Part shown: positions 1 through 9,118 of the stretch, in pieces
Layout of the letters: each line of letters begins with the position of its first letter
How positions within the stretch are numbered: position 1 is the first letter of the stretch
Source: Dyella acidisoli
GTDB taxonomy: Bacteria > Pseudomonadota > Gammaproteobacteria > Xanthomonadales > Rhodanobacteraceae
Assembly: GCF_030160295.1 (NCBI RefSeq)
Contig: NZ_BSOB01000010.1
Location: forward strand, 342,901-406,900
Reading direction: 5' to 3'
DNA: 64,000 bases
Translations under genes and position numbers: made by a program
Notes under the pieces: model-generated
Database searches by the model: none
What the model was told of the DNA's origin: nothing
What the model saw: the letters and a program-made list of their open reading frames with translations, nothing else

Positions 1-8
1 CCGCAAGC

Positions 9-266
9 TCACTCTCGCCCCGGAGGGGAGAGGGCGTCGATATCGATCCAACGCGTCACTGTCTTCGCATCAAACGGCCAATCCAACTCCCGCCCATCGC
101 GCAGATCGCACAACACCGGCACGCGCGTGCCGTAGCGATCTTCCAGTTCATCGCTGTCGTCCACCCATACGCTATCGAAATCCGGCAGGCGCGCCTCGGC
201 CAGCACGGCCAGCGCCTGGTCGCACAGGTGGCAGTAATCGCGTTGATAGAGCACGAAATCGACCAT
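9..266 (-). CDS. Glutaredoxin-like (DUF836) thiol protein
   Basis: Small thioredoxin-fold protein of about 85 residues. The N-terminal strand is followed by a CHLC motif (CxxC) in YCHLCDQA, then a typical RVPVLCDL cis-proline segment, as in the glutaredoxin-like DUF836/YruB group. It probably takes part in thiol-disulfide exchange in the cytoplasm; its partner is unknown. I chose ATG at 266 (MVDFVLYQ); an in-frame TTG at 290 would add eight poorly conserved residues. The last residues (SPPGRE) and the stop are encoded by a CTCTCGCCCCGGAGGGGAGAG hairpin, so a repeat seems to have supplied the 3' end. It is divergent from the serine dehydratase gene. Confidence 0.72.
   Translation of the reverse strand: MVDFVLYQRDYCHLCDQALAVLAEARLPDFDSVWVDDSDELEDRYGTRVPVLCDLRDGRELDWPFDAKTVTRWIDIDALSPPGRE
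12..33. repeat. REP-like hairpin at the 3' end of the DUF836 gene
   Basis: An inverted repeat with arms rich in CTCTC/GAGAG and CCCC/GGGG. It belongs to the same family as the CCTCTCCCC elements at 9931-10063 and 10803-10935. It overlaps the last codons of the gene on the minus strand. The window starts too close to see whether a full paired element is present. Confidence 0.5.
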
Positions 267-339
267 ACGTGCGCTTGCAGAATGCCCCAATTAGAACGCC
301 CGCGTAGAATAGCTGGCTCCCCCATCCCCACACTATCCC

Positions 340-1722
<1,383 letters not shown>

Positions 1723-1728
1723 GCCTTT

Positions 1729-1766
1729 GCTCCCTCCCCTGCTTGCAGGGGAGGGAGCAGCTTTTC
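1729..1766. terminator. Bidirectional hairpin terminator between sdaA and the kinase gene
   Basis: A perfect 14-bp stem (1729-1742 paired with 1745-1758) with a two-base TT loop, followed by CTTTTCG on the plus strand. It lies 7 bases after the sdaA stop and 33 bases from the end of the convergent kinase gene. The arms (CTCCCTCCCCTGC) resemble the REP-like arms elsewhere in the window, so it may be a co-opted repeat. Confidence 0.7.
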
Positions 1767-1798
1767 GCTTGTCGGAAGCTTATGTTTAAAAAGCTCAG

Positions 1799-3088
1799 TC
1801 ATCCGCGCTCGAATACGATGCTAGCAACCGCGCCATTGGCATCCGTGCGCGGCCTGATCGAAACGTCCCAGCCGTAGAGTTCGCACAAGCGGCGCACGAT
1901 GGCGAGCCCCAAGCCCGCGCCGCTGCCACCTGCACCTTCGCCACGCACACCACGCTGGAACAGGCGTTCAGCATCTTCCGGCTTGATGCCGGGACCGGTA
2001 TCGATGATGTCGATGCGGCCCTTTTCCACCTGCACCGTCACGCGGCCTTCGAGCGTGTATTTGATGGCGTTACCGATCAGGTTGGTAAGCGCCACCGACA
2101 GGACAGACGCCGGTGCATTGACGGTCACCGCATCACTATGGGCCAGCTCGACCTCAATCGGTTTGTCGCGTATCTGTGGACGCTGGCTGTCGATCACGTC
2201 AGAAGCCACTTTGGCGACATCCGTGGTTTCGCCTCGTGTCGGTCCACGACGCTCGGCTCGCGACAGCAGTAGAAGCGCTTCGATTAGTTCCGTGGCTTGC
2301 CGCGATGCGCGTTCGATGCGCTTGAGGCGTTCGCGCAATTTGTCGGTGAGATCGGGCGAGCCCTGCAGTAATTCGGTGGTACTGGAAATAACCGCCAAGG
2401 GTGTGCGCAGTTCGTGGCTGACGTCCGAGTTGAATTCGCGATCGCGCTCCACCATCGACGTAAGCCGCGCGGCATATTCATCGAGTGCCTGCGCAAGCTC
2501 ACCCACTTCGTCGTCGGCGAAATGCGGTGCCAGCGTTTCCGCGCGTCCCGCTTTGCGGAAATCACGCAAGCGACGCGCAAGCTCGGAAACAGGTTTCAGC
2601 ACTTTGCGCGACAACCACAGACCAATCGCCAACGACAGCAGGCTGAACAGGATGACGGATGCAATCAGCGACGTCACAAGCTGGCGCTTACCCAGGTCCT
2701 CGCGACTAATGTCATAGCTAATGAAACCTACCAGGCCGTACTTGCGCGCTACGGCAAGCTTGTAGTGCCTGGTACGACCGTCCTTGTCCACGTCGTGCAT
2801 GTCGTACACGCCGGGCGCAAGGTTCTGCCACGCGAGCGGGGCTTTGTAGATGGTACGGTCGCTCCACATCCATGCATCGATGAGCTGAGACCGTGAGGGC
2901 TGCCCAGGATCGTTGTGCGTGTTCTCCACCGCCTGATCGACGTCGCTCTGCAGGCTGGCATTGATGAGCTGATTCTCGACCTTGGCACGCACATACAACG
3001 ACGCCACGGCAAACAACGCGCTGAGGCCGAAACCGAACAGCGCGAACGAGATGATCAGGCGGAACCGCAGCTTACGCCTGGACTGCAT
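1799..3088 (-). CDS. Sensor histidine kinase (HAMP, HisKA, HATPase_c)
   Basis: Membrane sensor kinase of 429 residues. TM1 spans about residues 9-33, a periplasmic sensor of about 100 residues follows, TM2 is about 137-160, and a HAMP linker is about 161-213. The H-box SDVSHELRTPLA places the phosphorylated histidine at residue 225. The N-box is NLIGNAIKYT and the G-boxes are DTGPGI and GAGLGLAIV. The periplasmic part keeps a WMWSDRTIY segment but gives no clue to the signal. It overlaps the response-regulator gene by 17 bp, so the two are co-transcribed and translationally coupled. I cannot assign it to PhoQ, ColS or another named sensor. Confidence 0.93.
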   Translation of the reverse strand: MQSRRKLRFRLIISFALFGFGLSALFAVASLYVRAKVENQLINASLQSDVDQAVENTHNDPGQPSRSQLIDAWMWSDRTIYKAPLAWQNLAPGVYDMHDVDKDGRTRHYKLAVARKYGLVGFISYDISREDLGKRQLVTSLIASVILFSLLSLAIGLWLSRKVLKPVSELARRLRDFRKAGRAETLAPHFADDEVGELAQALDEYAARLTSMVERDREFNSDVSHELRTPLAVISSTTELLQGSPDLTDKLRERLKRIERASRQATELIEALLLLSRAERRGPTRGETTDVAKVASDVIDSQRPQIRDKPIEVELAHSDAVTVNAPASVLSVALTNLIGNAIKYTLEGRVTVQVEKGRIDIIDTGPGIKPEDAERLFQRGVRGEGAGGSGAGLGLAIVRRLCELYGWDVSIRPRTDANGAVASIVFERG

Positions 3089-3758
3089 CCGGATCGACCA
3101 TTCGGTAACCGATGCCGTGCCTTGTATGGATCAAAGCCTTTTCGAACGGCTTGTCGATCGCGGCGCGAAGCCCGTGAATATGCACGCGCAGGCTGTCGCT
3201 GTCGGGCAACTCCTCGCCCCAGACTTTCTGCTCCAGATCCTGGCGAGTGACCACCGAGGGACTGGCTTCCATCAGCGCCTGCAGCAGCTTCAGGCCGATC
3301 GGGTTGAGCTGGATAGACTTGCCGTCGCGTGTGACGGTAAGGGTGTCCAAGTTATAGGTGAGATCGGCCACCTTCAGCACGCGACTCTGTGGACCCTTGC
3401 CGCGGCGCGCCAGCACTTCCAGGCGCGCGGCCAATTCCTGCAGGGCAAAGGGCTTGGTCATGTAGTCGTCCGCGCCGGATTCGAAGCCGGTGAGCTTCTG
3501 CTCCAGGGCATCGCGGGCGGTCAGCATCAGCACCGGGGTTTGCTTGTGGGCCTCATGGCGCAGCTTGCGGGCTACGTCCAGACCGTCCATGCCGGGCAGG
3601 GTCAGGTCGAGCACGATGACGTCGAAGTCGTGCACCACGGCCAAGTGTAGGCCGGTGACGCCATCTCCGGCGAAATCCACCACATGGCCGCGATCTTCCA
3701 GATAATCGCCAATGTTGGTCGCGATATCGCTGTTATCTTCAATTACTAGAACGCGCAT
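3072..3758 (-). CDS. OmpR/PhoB-family response regulator
   Basis: DNA-binding regulator of 228 residues. The receiver domain has the acidic pocket E7/D8, the phospho-acceptor D51 (VIVLDLTLPG), T80 and K102 (MTKPF). The C-terminal winged helix (about 127-220) includes the SDSLRVHIHGLRAAIDKPF recognition region and ends in HTRHGIGYRM. It is first in an operon with the kinase behind it. The start has a clear Shine-Dalgarno (GGAG). A 7-bp inverted repeat 47-77 bp upstream may be the autoregulatory site. Target genes are unknown. Confidence 0.93.
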   Translation of the reverse strand: MRVLVIEDNSDIATNIGDYLEDRGHVVDFAGDGVTGLHLAVVHDFDVIVLDLTLPGMDGLDVARKLRHEAHKQTPVLMLTARDALEQKLTGFESGADDYMTKPFALQELAARLEVLARRGKGPQSRVLKVADLTYNLDTLTVTRDGKSIQLNPIGLKLLQALMEASPSVVTRQDLEQKVWGEELPDSDSLRVHIHGLRAAIDKPFEKALIHTRHGIGYRMVDPDAVQA

Positions 3759-3804
3759 GCGTTTCTCCGCTACGCAGCCGGCGCACAGGCCGGAGGTGGC
3801 CCAA

Positions 3805-3835
3805 GCTTAACGAGTGAGCAGCGCAAATGTTAAGC
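3805..3835. promoter_or_regulatory. Inverted repeat upstream of the response-regulator gene
   Basis: GCTTAAC at 3805-3811 and its exact complement GTTAAGC at 3829-3835 are separated by 17 bp, 47-77 bp upstream of the regulator's ATG. The spacing and position would suit an operator for the OmpR-family regulator or its promoter. No reliable -35/-10 pair was found. Confidence 0.35.
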
Positions 3836-3861
3836 GCCATGCTGAATGCTGGCATTCGGCC

Positions 3862-3908
3862 AAAGAAAAAGCCCGGATACGGCGACCGTGCGTCGCTGCA
3901 CCCGGGCT
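3862..3908 (-). terminator. Rho-independent terminator of the rimB-rimK operon
   Basis: On the minus strand, AGCCCGG pairs with CCGGGCT around a 25-base stem-containing loop and is followed by TTTTTCTTT. It sits about 170 bp after the rimK stop. The remaining bases of the 318-bp gap 3759-4076 hold only the inverted repeat listed above and a small GAATGC/GCATTC hairpin near 3844-3857; I see no gene there. Confidence 0.65.
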
Positions 3909-4076
3909 GAAGCTACTGCCCCGATACCGTCGTCTGCTGTCGCACTTGCGATTGAAGTGGCGAGCAAACAAACAGTGATGTCTTTATAGGGGCGAAGCGG
4001 TTACGTGGCAGTTAACCGGTGCTCACTGCTTGGTTAACGCGTTGAGCAGCCAGCGTTTGTTGCGGGTACGTGAAGA

Positions 4077-4970
4077 TCAGGCACGCTTCGATTTTTTACT
4101 GACATGCTGCTCCAAGTGACGAATGATGTGATCGGCCACATTCACACCCGACGCCGCCTCGATGCCTTCCAGCCCCGGCGATGCGTTGACCTCCAACACC
4201 AGCGGACCACGCTTCGAACGCAACAGGTCGACGCCGGCGATGCCTAAGCCGAGCGCTTCGGCAGCATCCACCGAGATGCGCTTCTCAGCCTGGGTCAACT
4301 TCGCCGCCACGGCGCTGCCGCCCCGATGCAAGTTGGCGCGGAATTCGCCTGGCACCGCCTCGCGCTGCATCGCAGCTACCACCTGCCCACCTACCACGAA
4401 GCAGCGCAGATCGCTGCCCTTGGCTTCGGCAATGAACTCCTGCACCAGGAAGTTGGCATACAGGCCGCGAAACGCCTCCACCACGCTTTGCGACGCGCTG
4501 CGCTTTTCCGCGAGCACTACGCCAGTGCCTTGGCTGCCTTCGTTGAGTTTGATCACATGCGGTGGGTCGCCCAGCATGTCCAGCACATCGGTAGTGTCGT
4601 CAGGGTTGTCACCGAACACCGTTACCGGCATGTCCAGACCTTTGGTGGCAAGAATCTGCAGACAACGCAACTTGTCGCGTGCGCGCAGCACCGCATCGGA
4701 GGGATTGGGTGTGTAGACGCCCATCATCTCCAGCTGACGCAGCACCGCAGTGCCGTAGAACGTGCTGGAGGTGCCGATGCGAGGAATCGCCGCATCAATG
4801 TCGTGCAGCGCCTTGCCTTTGTATCGAATCTCCACTTCTCCTGGCGCAATGCGCACATAGCAGCGCAGCGGATCGAGCACGCGCACCACATGGCCGCGCT
4901 CGCGCGCCACTTCGACCAGGCGCTGGGTGGAGTACAGCCGCGCATTGCGCGAGAGGATGGCAATTTTCAT
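4077..4970 (-). CDS. rimK: RimK, ribosomal protein S6 glutamate ligase (ATP-grasp)
   Basis: ATP-grasp ligase of 297 residues that adds glutamates to the C-terminus of ribosomal protein S6. Family features are visible: MKIAILSRN start, the [12 protein letters not shown] segment, the [11 protein letters not shown] nucleotide loop, [21 protein letters not shown], and the metal-binding [14 protein letters not shown]. The length matches E. coli RimK (300). It overlaps the upstream gene by an ATGA junction, so the two are translated together. In Pseudomonas a rimABK operon modifies ribosomes; here no rimA is next to it. Confidence 0.95.
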   Translation of the reverse strand: MKIAILSRNARLYSTQRLVEVARERGHVVRVLDPLRCYVRIAPGEVEIRYKGKALHDIDAAIPRIGTSSTFYGTAVLRQLEMMGVYTPNPSDAVLRARDKLRCLQILATKGLDMPVTVFGDNPDDTTDVLDMLGDPPHVIKLNEGSQGTGVVLAEKRSASQSVVEAFRGLYANFLVQEFIAEAKGSDLRCFVVGGQVVAAMQREAVPGEFRANLHRGGSAVAAKLTQAEKRISVDAAEALGLGIAGVDLLRSKRGPLVLEVNASPGLEGIEAASGVNVADHIIRHLEQHVSKKSKRA

Positions 4971-5425
4971 AAAGGATGCTTGTGCACCAGCGTTTGCGCG
5001 AGCTTGGGCAAGGTATAGGAAAGCGAGGGATCAACGGCGAAACGCCCGACCAGCGCCGTGCGCCCCAATAGCATAGGAAACAGCATGTGCCGGCGATCCG
5101 TCAGATTTATGTCAACTTCGAAACGATCATTGGCTAGCATCACTTCGGTGCGAATGAACCAGCGTTCGCTACGTCCACCGCCGGTATCCACCACCACGCG
5201 CCGGTCGCATGCCGGTGCCTCGCAATGTACTTGCCGTACCGAGCGGCGTCCCAACCCCACTATGAAACGCAGCCAGGTCTGGCCGTCGCGAGTGAAGGTT
5301 TCCAGTTCGTCCACATGCAGCGAACTGCTGCGCGCGCCCGTATCAAGCTTGACCTTGAGCGAAGCAATGCCGAACTGCGGCAATGCCAGGCGTTCCCGCC
5401 AACCGAGTGTGATCACATCCGCCAT
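4967..5425 (-). CDS. RimB-like retropepsin-type putative protease
   Basis: Protein of 152 residues in the family annotated as ATP-dependent zinc protease or RimK-associated (DUF785). The pepsin-like active-site motif [12 protein letters not shown] has Asp at residue 28, and a second conserved region is [13 protein letters not shown]. These proteins adopt a single-domain retropepsin fold. In Pseudomonas fluorescens the RimB relative modulates RimK activity. The four-base overlap with rimK supports the same partnership here. Whether it is proteolytic is uncertain. Confidence 0.8.
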   Translation of the reverse strand: MADVITLGWRERLALPQFGIASLKVKLDTGARSSSLHVDELETFTRDGQTWLRFIVGLGRRSVRQVHCEAPACDRRVVVDTGGGRSERWFIRTEVMLANDRFEVDINLTDRRHMLFPMLLGRTALVGRFAVDPSLSYTLPKLAQTLVHKHPL

Positions 5426-5619
5426 GTCAGCGCACGCTGTCTTGAGTTATCTCGGAGGGGAGCCGAAAGGGAATGATGCAGCGGATGCTAGTGACATTTA
5501 GCTAACGCCGCACAGCGGAACACCGCTAGCGTAGCTGGCGTAGGCGGCCAAACTCAACAAGTGACGAACGCCTTTACCGAGACAATAGTGATTGAATGCT
5601 GTGCGCACCGGCCATGAGA

Positions 5620-5841
5620 TCAGGTTCCAACCAATTCATCGTAAGGCGGCAAATTGATCACTGTCCGCGCGGCAATTTCATAGGCGTGCTCCAAGTCTTC
5701 AGCCGCCTGAATACGATCTTCGAGCAACTGATACTCCTCGGGCTCCGCCTCACCACTGGCCATGGCCTCACGCAGGGCACGGATTTCCGCGGCGACAGCC
5801 TGAATCGCGATAATCAGTGTCTGATTGCTGATTTCGGGCAT
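5620..5841 (-). CDS. Tsi2-like immunity/antitoxin protein
   Basis: Small acidic, helix-forming protein of 73 residues. It lines up along its whole length with my recollection of Pseudomonas aeruginosa Tsi2 (77 residues): QTLIIAIQAVAAEIRAL against QTLMVAIQCVAA, AAEDLEHAYE against AADDLKNAYE, and LPPYDEL against LPPYDRL. Tsi2 is a dimer of helical hairpins that binds and neutralises Tse2. The gene lies 25 bp after the Tse2-like gene on the same strand, the order seen in P. aeruginosa, and has its own AGGAGCG Shine-Dalgarno. The 194 bp between its stop and the rimB start contain no recognisable element. The assignment rests on sequences recalled from memory. Confidence 0.8.
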   Translation of the reverse strand: MPEISNQTLIIAIQAVAAEIRALREAMASGEAEPEEYQLLEDRIQAAEDLEHAYEIAARTVINLPPYDELVGT

Positions 5842-5866
5842 GGAACGCTCCTATGGAATCTTGACC

Positions 5867-6340
5867 TCAGCTGTTGCTTTTGGCCAGCTCGCACTGCCTA
5901 GCAACCGCAGCTCGCGCCATGTTGTCCAAAGCCCCCTTGAACGCCAGGACAGTCATCCGCGTACGCGGTTCAAGTTGATAGTGGTAACCCTTGAGTTTCG
6001 GGTTGTAAGGGCTGGTTTTCACCTTCGAATCCTTGCGGATCTCGATGAGTTCCGCAGAGTACTCGGTTCCCTCTGGAATCCAGAATTCCTTGCTGGGAAA
6101 CCAACCCGAAACGTCATGCAGTGATGTGCCGCCCCCAGGCAGCACTTCCGGACCATCCTTGCCGCCGACGACAGTGACGTCGGCCTGGCTGGTCACCCAC
6201 TTATCAAGCTTCTTGCTGAAATATTGGGTCGGCTCCCAGCGAGGATCGAGCACGCCATCGCCAGGATAGACACCGACTTTGATGCTCTTGAAGTCGTTGC
6301 CCATCACGGACCGGTACAGGTCGGTATCTGTAATCGCCAT
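5867..6340 (-). CDS. Tse2-like toxin (ADP-ribosyltransferase-fold family)
   Basis: Protein of 157 residues with no signal peptide or membrane segment. It resembles P. aeruginosa Tse2, a cytoplasmic toxin delivered by the type VI secretion system. Matching blocks are LYRSVMGNDF with LYRAVFKANY, GKDG-x6-GGGTSLHD with GRDG-x6-TGGTSVFD, WIPEGTEY with VIPDGTDI, YNPKLKGYHYQLEP with YNKRLQATHYTIMP, and GALDNMARAAVARQ with GHLDNFVRNAIRRQ. The Thr-Ser pair needed for Tse2 toxicity is kept (T72, S73 here). The start at 6340 has a GGGAGAGGGG Shine-Dalgarno. It sits 93 bp downstream of the tRNA-Gly gene on the same strand. No vgrG, hcp or PAAR gene is in the window, so it may act as a secreted effector or a chromosomal toxin-antitoxin module. 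Confidence 0.82.
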   Translation of the reverse strand: MAITDTDLYRSVMGNDFKSIKVGVYPGDGVLDPRWEPTQYFSKKLDKWVTSQADVTVVGGKDGPEVLPGGGTSLHDVSGWFPSKEFWIPEGTEYSAELIEIRKDSKVKTSPYNPKLKGYHYQLEPRTRMTVLAFKGALDNMARAAVARQCELAKSNS

Positions 6341-6433
6341 CGCCCCTCTCCCTAGTCAGCGTTGCCTTCGCAGGCCACACAAATCTGTGTTACGGGCAGA
6401 TTTTCAACGAAGCAATCTAGCGTCGGAGCGGAT

Positions 6434-6507
6434 TGGAGCGGGTGAAGGGAATCGAACCCTCGTCAGTAGCTTGGGAAGCTACAGCTCTACCATTGAGCTA
6501 CACCCGC
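6434..6507 (-). tRNA. tRNA-Gly (CCC anticodon)
   Basis: A complete cloverleaf on the minus strand: acceptor GCGGGTG pairs with CACCCGC, the D-arm is GCTCAATGGTAGAGC, the anticodon arm is GTAGC-TTCCCAA-GCTAC with anticodon CCC, and the T-arm is GAGGGTTCGATTCCCTT. The CCA end is encoded (6434-6436). It would read GGG codons. Its 3' end faces the Tse2-like gene, a usual position for island insertion. Confidence 0.95.
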
Positions 6508-6722
6508 AACGTCCGGCGATGGTAACCGGCGGATGCTGCTTTTGGGAATCCTAGATGCGCCCGCCTGCTTTTGAGGGCCGGTTGGAATCCTCATTTCTAA
6601 ACCATCGGCAACGGCCGCTGCGGCCCTAAGCCAGCACTCATAATCCGTCTGCAAGATGATGAACACATACACGGAAGAACCCGGGGCGCGACCGTTTCGC
6701 GTGCATCAACACGGAGAGTCCC

Positions 6723-8786
6723 ATGCGTGTGCTCAATGCTGTCCAGTTTGGTTCGCGCGGGTGGCGCATCCTGCTTACCGCTTTGCTCCTGCTATGCACT
6801 GGCTTGGTCCTGGCCCAGACGGACGATAGCCAGGGCAGCGACGCCTCCTCCGACCCTCCGGCTCGCGTCGCCCGGCTTTCCTATGCATCCGGCGACCTGG
6901 GCCTGATGCCGTCGGGCAGCACCGACTGGAGCGCAGCCGACATCAATCGGCCGTTGACCAATGGCGACAAGCTTTCCAGCGGCCCCGACGCACGCGCCGA
7001 GTTGGATCTGGGTGGCGCCTCGCTACGCATCAGCGGCCAAAGCGATATCGGTGTGCTCAATCTCAACGACCAGACTGGTCAGTTCGAATTGACGCAAGGC
7101 ACGCTCAGCATCACCGTGCGGAATATCGATCAGGGCGCAACTTACGAGATCGACACGCCAACGCTTGCACTCGTCATCAACCAGCCCGGCACCTTTCGTG
7201 TCGACGTCGGCGCCAACGGTAACGGCACCACCGTCACCCCGTTCGACGGCGGCGGTATCGTTTATGGCGAAAACAACGCCCAACGCGAAGTGTTCAGCGG
7301 GCGCAGCTATCAGTTCGGCGATTCGTCGTTGAACGACATGACCGTGAGCGACATCCAAGGCCGCGATGAATTCGACGCCTGGTGCAACGATCGCGATGCG
7401 CAGTACGCCAACACGGCCAGCACGCAATATGTGCCGAGCGACGTGGTCGGCGCACAGGATCTGAACCAATACGGCGATTGGCAGCAAGACGAGGACTACG
7501 GCACCGTGTGGTACCCCACCACCGTCGTCGCCGGCTGGGCGCCTTACCGTTTCGGCCACTGGGTATGGATTGGCCCATGGGGCTGGACTTGGGTGGATTC
7601 CTCGCCTTGGGGCTTTGCGCCCTATCACTACGGCCGCTGGGCGCTCATTCGCAATCGGTGGGGATGGATACCTTGCCCACCACGTGTACGACCGGTTTAT
7701 GCACCGGCGCTGGTCGCTTTCGTCGGGATCGGCGGCGGTGGGCCGGTGGGTTGGTTCCCACTGGGTCCGCATGAGGTATACAACCCGTGGTATCGCGCAT
7801 CACGCAACTACTACACCAACGTCAACGTCACCAACATCCGCATCTCGCGCACCGTCAACCAGGTGACGGTGATCAACAACATCCACAATCAGTACAACTT
7901 CTATCGTGACGGGCGCCCGGTTACCGGCGTGAACTACGTCAATCGCGACGCACCGCACGCTTTCACTGCCATGCCCGCGCAGGCCTTCGCCAGCGCGCGG
8001 AATGTGCAGAGCAATCAGGTGCACATAGATCCCAAGCAGTTTGCTAGCGCGCCGGTGGTTTCGCCGGCCACTCTGCAGCGTCCGTTGCCGACAAGCTTCG
8101 CCCCCCCGCGGAGCGTCAACGCGCGCCCATTGCCTGCCGCTGGATTCAACCGGCAAGTGGTGGCGGTGCGCCCACCCGCACCGGCGGTTGCAGCCGCCAC
8201 ACCGATTCACGCCGGACAACCCGCTTCCAACGTGCGCGTGCTGAATGTCGCGCCCAATGCACCCAGAGTGGTTTCGGGAAGGAATTTCCAGCGCTACACG
8301 GCACCTGAGCAGCCACAAGCCGCGCCACGGCCGGCAGCCCCTGCATTGCCGCAAGTGCCGCATTTGGCACCGGCCCAACAGGTGCAACAAGTGCAACAGG
8401 CACCGCGTTACGAACCCCCGCAGCGGGAGGGGCAGCAAGCAACTCGTTACCTGCCGCAGCAGCCGGAGGTACAACAAGCGCCGCGCTACGCTCCAGCACA
8501 ACCCACTGTGCAGCAAGCGCCTCACTACACGCCCCCGCAGCCTTCCATGCAGGAAGAACGCGAGCGTCAGGCGGTCATCGAGCAACAGCAACGACAACAA
8601 CAACAGCGTTTCGAGTCCGAGCAGCGCGCTCCCGCTTATCAGCCGGAACCGAATCGCTATCAACCACCGCAGCAGCAATACGCTCGCCCGGAAATGCAGC
8701 GCCCCGAACAACAGGCTCACCCACAGCAGAACGCGCCGCATCCGCACTACACGCCGCCATCCAAGAGCGACAGCCAGCAGCACTAG
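6723..8786 (+). CDS. Exported FecR-domain / DUF6600 protein with Q/P-rich tail
   Basis: A 687-residue envelope protein. A signal peptide spans about residues 1-32 (LLTALLLLCTGLVLAQ). Next comes a FecR-like domain (about 50-200, with GDKLSSGPDARAELDLGG). A Trp-rich segment follows near residues 263-315 (WAPYRFGHWVWIGPWGWTWV, then APYHYGRW), as in proteins labelled DUF6600. From about residue 480 the chain is Pro/Gln-rich with repeats of the form QQAPxYxPxQP. There is no FecI sigma factor or TonB receptor gene nearby, so classical iron signalling is not supported. The role is unknown; a wall- or matrix-associated role is a guess. The ATG has a GGAGAG Shine-Dalgarno. The 215 bp upstream (6508-6722) show no recognisable element. 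Confidence 0.75.
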   Translation: MRVLNAVQFGSRGWRILLTALLLLCTGLVLAQTDDSQGSDASSDPPARVARLSYASGDLGLMPSGSTDWSAADINRPLTNGDKLSSGPDARAELDLGGASLRISGQSDIGVLNLNDQTGQFELTQGTLSITVRNIDQGATYEIDTPTLALVINQPGTFRVDVGANGNGTTVTPFDGGGIVYGENNAQREVFSGRSYQFGDSSLNDMTVSDIQGRDEFDAWCNDRDAQYANTASTQYVPSDVVGAQDLNQYGDWQQDEDYGTVWYPTTVVAGWAPYRFGHWVWIGPWGWTWVDSSPWGFAPYHYGRWALIRNRWGWIPCPPRVRPVYAPALVAFVGIGGGGPVGWFPLGPHEVYNPWYRASRNYYTNVNVTNIRISRTVNQVTVINNIHNQYNFYRDGRPVTGVNYVNRDAPHAFTAMPAQAFASARNVQSNQVHIDPKQFASAPVVSPATLQRPLPTSFAPPRSVNARPLPAAGFNRQVVAVRPPAPAVAAATPIHAGQPASNVRVLNVAPNAPRVVSGRNFQRYTAPEQPQAAPRPAAPALPQVPHLAPAQQVQQVQQAPRYEPPQREGQQATRYLPQQPEVQQAPRYAPAQPTVQQAPHYTPPQPSMQEERERQAVIEQQQRQQQQRFESEQRAPAYQPEPNRYQPPQQQYARPEMQRPEQQAHPQQNAPHPHYTPPSKSDSQQH

Positions 8787-8795
8787 CCACTGGCG

Positions 8796-8828
8796 CTGCC
8801 GTGCGCTTGCGCAAGCAAGGCACGGCAG
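8796..8828 (+). terminator. Hairpin after the FecR-domain gene
   Basis: CTGCCGTGC at 8796-8804 pairs with GCACGGCAG at 8820-8828, 10 bases after the stop. There is no T-run, so it could be a Rho-assisted or stabilising hairpin. It separates this gene from thiS. Confidence 0.4.
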
Positions 8829-8889
8829 TGCATATGCCTGACCCTGAAAAATAAGGCCAACCGGGAAGCCCTGCCGCTACAATGGGCGG

Positions 8890-9090
8890 ATGCACATCAC
8901 CCTCAACGGCCACCCGCACGACTGCGGCGACAACTTCACCGTCATCCAGTTGCTGCACGAAGCCGGCTATGCTGGCCGACGCGTCGCCGTCGAGGTGAAT
9001 CACGAAATCGTGCCGCGCAGCCAGCATGGAGGCTACGCGCTGCGCGAAGGCGATAAGGTGGAAATCGTCCACGCCATCGGTGGCGGCTGA
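8890..9090 (+). CDS. thiS: ThiS sulfur carrier protein
   Basis: Ubiquitin-fold sulfur carrier of 66 residues. Its C-terminal Gly-Gly (ends AIGGG) is adenylated and thiocarboxylated to donate sulfur for the thiamine thiazole. Conserved pieces are [12 protein letters not shown] and [16 protein letters not shown]. It is followed 28 bp later by thiG, forming a two-gene operon. No TPP riboswitch is recognisable upstream. A TACAAT box 7 bp before the ATG hints at a very short or absent leader, but no matching -35 box was seen. Confidence 0.93.
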   Translation: MHITLNGHPHDCGDNFTVIQLLHEAGYAGRRVAVEVNHEIVPRSQHGGYALREGDKVEIVHAIGGG

Positions 9091-9118
9091 GTCCGCGCCA
9101 TCCAAACATCCCCCAGGC

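Noticed and set aside
5456-5480. Possible degenerate copy of the tRNA-Gly 3' end (GGAGC followed by AAGGGAAT) that could mark the far border of the toxin cassette
   Set aside because: Only two short blocks match with altered spacing, which is easily chance. No attachment site is claimed.
8878-8890. Leaderless thiS transcript from a TACAAT box directly before the ATG
   Set aside because: No -35 hexamer at suitable spacing could be found, so this is noted only in the thiS entry.
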